64,000 bases of DNA from Exiguobacterium sp. s146 (lineage in GTDB: Bacteria > Bacillota > Bacilli > Exiguobacteriales > Exiguobacteriaceae), in the NCBI RefSeq assembly GCF_018618415.1, contig NZ_JACSMA010000001.1, forward strand, positions 620,001 to 684,000. The letters are read 5' to 3'. A program made the position numbers and the translations under genes. Of this stretch, positions 59,164-64,000 are shown in pieces. The notes below the pieces were generated by a model. That model did not search any database. It saw only the letters and a program-made list of their open reading frames with translations, and was not told the DNA's origin. Each line of letters starts with the position of its first letter. The first letter of the stretch is position 1.

Positions 59164-60888
59164 TTGGAGAGTATTAGAGTGAAAAACTTAAGAAGTCTTG
59201 AAGACACAGGTGACGTATCGTTAGCTCCTCTAGTGGTATTATTAGGGAAAAATAGTTCAGGAAAAAGTACCTTTCTAAGAACATTTCCCTTGTTAAAACA
59301 GAGTATAATGACGCCTATTACGGAACCCATTCTTTGGTACAGTGATAAGTCAGTAGATTTTGGAGATTTTGAGACTAGTATAAATAAATATAAGAAATTA
59401 TCTAATGAACCAATATCTTTTGATTTTAAATTTAAAACATTAGCAGCTTCAATGTATTATGGTAATCCTATTTCGAGAAGTCGTCCAAAAGAATATCTTG
59501 ACATTAAACTACATGTTGAAGTTTTGAAAAAAAGATTTAAAAAAATTCAGGTTCAAATATTAGATCAAAAATTTGAGCTTACAGCAAGGACGTTTGATGA
59601 TAAGACACCTGATTCTTTTACATTAGTCATAAACGAGATTCCATTAAATATTGAGTTTAGTCAAGAAACGAACAACTCTTTTTATGGTAGAAACTTCCTT
59701 CCTGTTATTGTACCTGAATTAAAAATTAAAATGGAAAGAAATAGAGTTAGAATACGACATGTTAACGGTCTTTTCATTGACTATATAGTTAATGAGATAA
59801 AAAAAATTATATTACCTTATTTCGATAATTTGATAGAAGAAAACCCAGATAATTATTTAAATACTATTAGAAATGATGAGTTTGAATCCGATAAAGATTT
59901 TATATTGTCAGCCCAAATTGAAGAATTTATTTCCGAATTAAATATAAATTATTTAAAAGAAGTTGGAAACAAAGATTATCAATTTTTTTACGAGATTCAA
60001 GAGAGATACATAAATAGAATGAAAAAAAGTAACAGTAAAATTGTTAAAACACCTTATAATATTTTTCTTGAAGCTTTGAATATTGCTTCTGAAAAAGAAA
60101 AAGCCGAAATTAACACGCTCTTACTTTCTATTTATTGGAAGATGATAGTTGATATTTGTAACGAATATTTAGTTGGATATTTTGGGAAAGTTCATTATAT
60201 CGCTCCTGTTAGAGCCAGCGCGCAACGTTATTATAGGACGCAAGGTTTAGCAGTAGAAGAAATTGATCCTCAGGGTGAGAATATTCCTATGGCTATAAAT
60301 AACATGAACGATGGTGAGAAAAGAAAGTTTAGAAAGTGGACAAAAATCAATTTTGGTTTCGAAATATTTACGAAAGAAAATGGTGGTCATGTAAGTTTAC
60401 AAATACAATTTGATGATAATAATGTTATGAACTTAACTGATACTGGTTTTGGTTTTTCTCAAATATTACCTATAATACTTTTAATTTGGAGAGCTAATGA
60501 GTTAACAATAAATAATTCTAATAGTATTAATTCTAATGCAAATCTAATTAATAATAATCAATATCCCACTACAATAGTAATTGAACAACCAGAATTACAT
60601 TTGCATCCACATTTACAGGCTAAGCTTTGCGAGGTACTAGTTAAATGTATAAACTATACGAATCCTAAAAGAACTAAAACACGATTTATTATTGAGACTC
60701 ATAGTGAAACTATCATAAACAAGCTTGGACAGTTAATTTTCGAGAAAGAACTAGAATCTAATCAAGTTAATATTATGGCATTTGGCTTATCAAAATCTGA
60801 TAGCGAGAATTCGATTAAAAATATTCCATTTAATGAAGAAGGGTTACTGGAGCAGTGGCCAGCAGATTTCTTAATGGAGGATTTTTGA
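59164..60888 (+). CDS. AAA/ABC-type ATPase, DUF3696-like, putative defence ATPase
   Basis: A 574-residue OLD/RecF-like ATPase. It starts ESIRVKNLRSLEDTG with Walker A GKNSSGKS (28-35). After a long helical insertion come the ABC-signature-like TGFGFSQ (427-433), Walker B TIVIEQPELHLHP (470-482) and the switch motif IETHSE (510-515). The end (FNEEGLLEQWPADF) resembles DUF3696 proteins. No TOPRIM domain is fused; the next gene supplies one. Start: TTG 59164, placed six bases after AGGAGGT; ATG 59140 lies before that site. The sequence is strongly AT-rich with AAA/AAT/TTA codons unlike the host genes, indicating recent transfer. It probably senses phage infection or DNA ends and controls the partner nuclease. 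Confidence 0.85.
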   Translation: MESIRVKNLRSLEDTGDVSLAPLVVLLGKNSSGKSTFLRTFPLLKQSIMTPITEPILWYSDKSVDFGDFETSINKYKKLSNEPISFDFKFKTLAASMYYGNPISRSRPKEYLDIKLHVEVLKKRFKKIQVQILDQKFELTARTFDDKTPDSFTLVINEIPLNIEFSQETNNSFYGRNFLPVIVPELKIKMERNRVRIRHVNGLFIDYIVNEIKKIILPYFDNLIEENPDNYLNTIRNDEFESDKDFILSAQIEEFISELNINYLKEVGNKDYQFFYEIQERYINRMKKSNSKIVKTPYNIFLEALNIASEKEKAEINTLLLSIYWKMIVDICNEYLVGYFGKVHYIAPVRASAQRYYRTQGLAVEEIDPQGENIPMAINNMNDGEKRKFRKWTKINFGFEIFTKENGGHVSLQIQFDDNNVMNLTDTGFGFSQILPIILLIWRANELTINNSNSINSNANLINNNQYPTTIVIEQPELHLHPHLQAKLCEVLVKCINYTNPKRTKTRFIIETHSETIINKLGQLIFEKELESNQVNIMAFGLSKSDSENSIKNIPFNEEGLLEQWPADFLMEDF

Positions 60889-60890
60889 GA

Positions 60891-62153
60891 ATGCTTTTAA
60901 AACTAGACGATTCTTTAATAGAATATATCCAATCCAATCAACTTACAGTTGAGGAAGATGAAGCTTTGCATAAGCTTTTTCGTAGTCACGATAATAAATA
61001 TCATTTTGTGTTTGGAAGTCGATTTTTATTTAATTTTTTGTCATCTCATCCATCAATGTCGACATATATAAAGAGACAAAGCAAAAAAAAATATCAAAAA
61101 TATGTAATGTTGGAACAGAAAACAAGGTATAGACATAGTCATGTAATCGTAATACCTTCTACTGAATCTTTTAGTCGAGTGGATAACGAGTTATTTAACG
61201 AAAACTATAACTATTCAATTATCGAAACTATATTTTATATTCCTTTAAAATGGTTTTGTCATCCAGCCATTTTAGAAAGAACATGTTTAATATCTGAGAA
61301 CAGTTCAGATGTGAATTTTTATTTCCAATTAGCAAAAGGTATTTCAAACATTTATCATCATAATTCGAATGTTATATTTTCTAGAAATTCAGGAGGTGGT
61401 GGCACTACATTTAAAGTCGTTAAAGATAAAGTCGAAGATAATAATATGTCTCTAATTGTCGTAGATAGTGACAAAATTCATCCCGACGATAATCACGGTC
61501 CTACGTGCAATAGTGTGAAAAAAACATATGAACGCTTTAAACGGTATTCAGTACTTGGACTTAAAATTTTATATGTACATGAAAAAGAAAATTTATTGCC
61601 TCCAACAATATATGGTACATTCGGGAAAATGCATAAAAATATTGTAGAGCCTTGGATAACTATATATAATAGTGAATTACTATATCCACTTTACAATTTT
61701 GCTGATTTAAAAGAAGGGATTTCTGCAAAGAATTACTGCTCTTTTTATGAACTGCTTTTCCATGAACCTTGTAGAATTGTAGCAAAAAGCACTACAGAAA
61801 CGTGGGGTTTTAACAAAGAGTTTATTGGATCTAAAGAGGAATTTGAAAAATTAGTAGTTGAAGTGAAGAATGGGAAAGCTGAAAATAAATATTTACTTCC
61901 TCCGTTGGCTTCGGACGTACTAGAGGACTTTATTTTAAAAGATATACATTTAGAAACCAAAGCACAATTAGAAAAAATAAAAAAATCCCCTTCTAATTCC
62001 CTCGCGAAAGCAAATCACATAGTTTTTTTGGAAGAAAAATTACAAGAAATTGAGTCTTTTCATCAAAACTTAAATGAATTTCATAAGTCATATTTAAAAG
62101 ATTTAAGTGATCGAATAAACGATTGGGGATTTTGTAATACGGATGCTGTTTAA
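60891..62153 (+). CDS. TOPRIM-like putative nuclease, partner of the ATPase
   Basis: A 420-residue protein of no family I can name. It shows the ordered acidic motifs of a TOPRIM domain: TCLISENSSDVNFY (Glu136), LIVVDSDKIHP (Asp192 and Asp194), and VHEKENLLPP (Glu231/Glu233-Asn234, like the REIENYL motif of OLD-family TOPRIMs). A GGGGTT loop lies before the DxD strand. The N-terminal 125 residues and C-terminal 150 helical residues are unassigned. ATG 60891 is two bases after the ATPase stop, with GGAGG inside the ATPase gene, so the pair is translated together. The expected role is DNA or RNA cleavage on command of the ATPase, causing abortive infection. This is inferred. Confidence 0.78.
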   Translation: MLLKLDDSLIEYIQSNQLTVEEDEALHKLFRSHDNKYHFVFGSRFLFNFLSSHPSMSTYIKRQSKKKYQKYVMLEQKTRYRHSHVIVIPSTESFSRVDNELFNENYNYSIIETIFYIPLKWFCHPAILERTCLISENSSDVNFYFQLAKGISNIYHHNSNVIFSRNSGGGGTTFKVVKDKVEDNNMSLIVVDSDKIHPDDNHGPTCNSVKKTYERFKRYSVLGLKILYVHEKENLLPPTIYGTFGKMHKNIVEPWITIYNSELLYPLYNFADLKEGISAKNYCSFYELLFHEPCRIVAKSTTETWGFNKEFIGSKEEFEKLVVEVKNGKAENKYLLPPLASDVLEDFILKDIHLETKAQLEKIKKSPSNSLAKANHIVFLEEKLQEIESFHQNLNEFHKSYLKDLSDRINDWGFCNTDAV

Positions 62154-62219
62154 CCTTTAATATTTAGATGAAGTTTATTTATTAAATTCAAAAATTGAAC
62201 CTTATTAAAAGATTCAATC

Positions 62220-62256
62220 AGACTGTAGACAAAACATTGTCTGCAGTCTTTTTTAT
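62220..62256 (+). terminator. Terminator after the ATPase-TOPRIM operon
   Basis: A stem AGACTGTAGACA/TGTCTGCAGTCT (one G-T pair) followed by TTTTTTA. Confidence 0.88.
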
Positions 62257-62354
62257 TTGCCCGAACGTACACACGTCATTCCTTCTTTTTATAGCTTCGT
62301 TCATTTTTTTGTTGAACTCAGGAAAGTAGTTGCCCGATAATTTAATAGATTTAT

Positions 62355-62558
62355 TTATTCATCGTATAACCTTAACAAATCCGCTACAATCGCATCACTT
62401 CCGTCTTGGAACATGAACAAGCCGAGGGCGATTAACAGACCTCCGATGATGAGTGTGCCGAACCGCATCAGTCCGTTCGTATTCTTTTTGAATAAACCGC
62501 GAATTACGAGCGCTCCACCGATCAATAGCATCAAGAAATACCAAAACCCTATAGCCAT
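62355..62558 (-). CDS. 67-residue membrane protein (intact copy)
   Basis: A small protein with two hydrophobic helices (about 3-20 and 33-52, LIIGGLLIALGLFMF), a basic loop (KKNTNG) and a charged tail (DLLRLYDE). GAGGAGG lies only one base before the ATG, unusually close. There is no recognised family. A partial decayed copy lies at 58751-58887. This gene appears to mark the right border of the ssrA-adjacent variable region, with host-like composition resuming here. Confidence 0.7.
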   Translation of the reverse strand: MAIGFWYFLMLLIGGALVIRGLFKKNTNGLMRFGTLIIGGLLIALGLFMFQDGSDAIVADLLRLYDE

Positions 62559-62626
62559 TCCTCCTCGAATGTAGTTGGCTTTAGTTTATATATATTTTCC
62601 AGTACATACTGTAGGGCGCAGAACTG

Positions 62627-62652
62627 ATTTAATCTAAGCCTAAGACGGGTAC
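62627..62652 (+). promoter_or_regulatory. SigB-like promoter of the oxidoreductase gene
   Basis: ATTTAA, 14 bases, GGGTAC matches the SigB consensus GTTTAA-N12-14-GGGTAT at ten of twelve box positions. It lies about 40 bases before the start codon. Confidence 0.5.
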
Positions 62653-62690
62653 AGTACCTTTATGTGTAAATAAAGGGGAGAGTGACCACT

Positions 62691-64000
62691 ATGCGGAAAA
62701 CCATCGTCATCGCGGGAGCGAGCGGCTATATCGGCTCGAACGTGATGGACCATTTAAAAGAAGAATATGACATCATCGCCTTATCTCGTTCGACGAAGAA
62801 CAAAGAAGACGAAAACCACATCACGTGGCGGTCGTGCGACTTGTTCTCGTATGAACAGACACGTGAGGCGTGTGAGGGGGCGGACTACGCCATGTTCCTC
62901 GTTCACTCGATGATTCCGGACGGCGGGCTGACGCAGGCGACGTTCGAAGACATGGACGCGCTCATTGCCGACAACTTCGCCCGGGCATCGAAAGCGAACG
63001 ACATCGAACAAATCGTCTACTTGAGCGGGATCATACCGAAAGAGTCGAAGACGTTGTCGCGTCACTTGAAGAGCCGGCTCGAGGTCGAACGGATTCTCGG
63101 CGGCCAAGGGGTGCCCGTGACGACGATTCGGGCCGGGCTCATCATCGGTCCGGAAGGTTCATCGTTCCCAATCCTCGCGAAACTCGTCAAACGGTTGCCG
63201 GTCATGATCCTCCCGAACTGGACGAAGACGGAGACGCATCCGATCGACCTGCGTGAAGCCGTCCAGGCGCTCATCTCGGTCGTTGGGGCCGAGGCGCTGT
63301 ATGACCATCATATCGATATCGGCGGCCCAGAAGTGATGACGTATCGGAAGATGATTGAAGATACGGCTGAGGTCATGGGTAAACGCCGCGTCATGATCGA
63401 CTTCCCGTTCCCGACGATCAAGCTGTCCCGCCTCTGGGTCATGGCGGTGACGGGTGAACCGAAAGACACCGTCTATCCACTCGTCGAGAGCATGGGCCAC
63501 GCCATGGTCGCGAAAGACACGACCGGCGTCAAACAAGGGGAGATTCCGTTCAAGGAAGCGGTCGAGCATGCGCTCGAGGAAGAAGAGAAACAGAAGTCGG
63601 GTGGCGGCAAGAAGAAAAAAGCGCCGCAACAGTATACCGTTCGCTCGATTCAACGGTTCGGCCTGCCCGAGAACAAATCGGCGCTATGGATGGCCGACAC
63701 GTATTTCGAGTGGCTCGGCCGGCTCGCATATCCGCTCATCCAGACGACGAAAGAAGACGATGACTGGGAGATTGCGCTCCTGCGCCCGTCACTCGTCGCG
63801 CTCCATCTGTCGCTCGAAGACGAGGCGACGGATGACATGGCATCCTATTCCATCGACGGCGGCCTGTTCACGAAGTTGAGTGAGGATGACAAGACAGGCC
63901 GACTCGAGTTCAGACGGCTCCCCGAGTCGGACGAAGGTCTCGTCGCCATCCATGAATTCGTACCGGCGCTGCCGTGGTGGTTCTATACGAAGACGCAGGC
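62691..64000 (+). CDS. NAD(P)-binding SDR-like protein with DUF2867-type C-terminus (partial)
   Basis: The frame opens at ATG 62691, ten bases after AAGGGGAG, and runs off the window (436 full codons). The Rossmann start is TIVIAGASGYIGSNVMDHLK, with CDLFSYEQTREAC, VYLSGIIP and VTTIRAGLIIGP following the atypical extended-SDR pattern (about 1-300). A Lys/Glu-rich linker (EEEEKQKSGGGKKKKAPQQ, about 285-305) leads to a second domain with the start of a DUF2867-like region (PALPWWFYTKTQ). The substrate is unknown. With a SigB-like promoter it may be a general-stress oxidoreductase. Confidence 0.85.
   Translation, partial: MRKTIVIAGASGYIGSNVMDHLKEEYDIIALSRSTKNKEDENHITWRSCDLFSYEQTREACEGADYAMFLVHSMIPDGGLTQATFEDMDALIADNFARASKANDIEQIVYLSGIIPKESKTLSRHLKSRLEVERILGGQGVPVTTIRAGLIIGPEGSSFPILAKLVKRLPVMILPNWTKTETHPIDLREAVQALISVVGAEALYDHHIDIGGPEVMTYRKMIEDTAEVMGKRRVMIDFPFPTIKLSRLWVMAVTGEPKDTVYPLVESMGHAMVAKDTTGVKQGEIPFKEAVEHALEEEEKQKSGGGKKKKAPQQYTVRSIQRFGLPENKSALWMADTYFEWLGRLAYPLIQTTKEDDDWEIALLRPSLVALHLSLEDEATDDMASYSIDGGLFTKLSEDDKTGRLEFRRLPESDEGLVAIHEFVPALPWWFYTKTQ

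Noticed and set aside
55269-62354. Prophage or complete integrative element at ssrA
   Set aside because: There is no integrase, phage structural gene, or conjugation gene; only the relic and variable cargo remain.

Overview
The window looks like chromosomal DNA of a low-G+C-type Firmicute with unusually GC-rich codon use, most like Exiguobacterium. This rests on Bacillus-type gene order (hpf-secA-prfB-yvjA-cccB-ftsEX-ctpB-minJ; uvrBA-yvlB-hprK-lgt-ppaX; trxB-rapZ-yvcK-whiA; cggR-gapA-pgk-tpiA-gpmI-eno; secG-est-rnr-smpB-ssrA), strong AGGAGG ribosome binding sites, and a strong preference for G or C at third codon positions. That third-position preference also creates long false antisense frames. 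The genus is inferred, not shown.

Layout. 1-1.6 kb: an incomplete unknown gene and a short comK, both leftward. 1.8-14.2 kb: cold-shock protein, ribosome hibernation factor, SecA, RF2, cytochrome c-551, FtsEX with an EnvC-like M23 protein, CtpB and MinJ (secretion, translation termination, division). 14.2-17.5 kb, leftward: glycerol uptake (glpFK, with a CcpA-type site on its promoter) and a TSUP transporter. 17.6-22.5 kb: uvrBA behind a LexA box. 22.5-29.3 kb: envelope and regulatory genes (YvlB-like, HPr kinase, Lgt, PpaX, acyltransferase, TPR protein). 29.4-33.7 kb: trxB, rapZ, yvcK, whiA, and a ribbon-helix-helix gene where Bacillus has crh. 33.7-37.9 kb: small membrane proteins, a MerR regulator, clpP, tRNA-Arg(CCG), sigma-54, a glutaredoxin-like protein. 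37.9-45.0 kb: the glycolytic operon with a CggR operator. 45-51 kb: a 111-bp palindromic repeat, a phosphotransferase-like gene, galU with two glycosyltransferases, a second YitT protein. 50.8-55.3 kb: secG, esterase, RNase R, smpB, tmRNA.

The accessory region runs from the end of ssrA (55.27 kb) to about 62.35 kb. The first part holds small AT-richer genes, among them an HNH nuclease. It ends in a relic that fuses a decayed copy of a 67-residue membrane-protein gene to a decayed copy of the ssrA 3' part. The intact 67-residue gene lies at 62.36-62.56 kb, so the order is ssrA - cargo A - [gene67 relic|ssrA relic] - cargo B - gene67. This suggests a duplicated or stacked insertion hotspot next to tmRNA.

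Cargo B is very AT-rich and holds a two-gene operon: an AAA/ABC-type ATPase with a DUF3696-like end, and a separate 420-residue protein with the ordered acidic motifs of a TOPRIM nuclease. It looks like a split OLD-family or PARIS-like anti-phage system, and it is the best candidate here for an undescribed system. An oxidoreductase gene behind a SigB-like promoter runs off the right end. I saw no CRISPR array, transposase or integrase.
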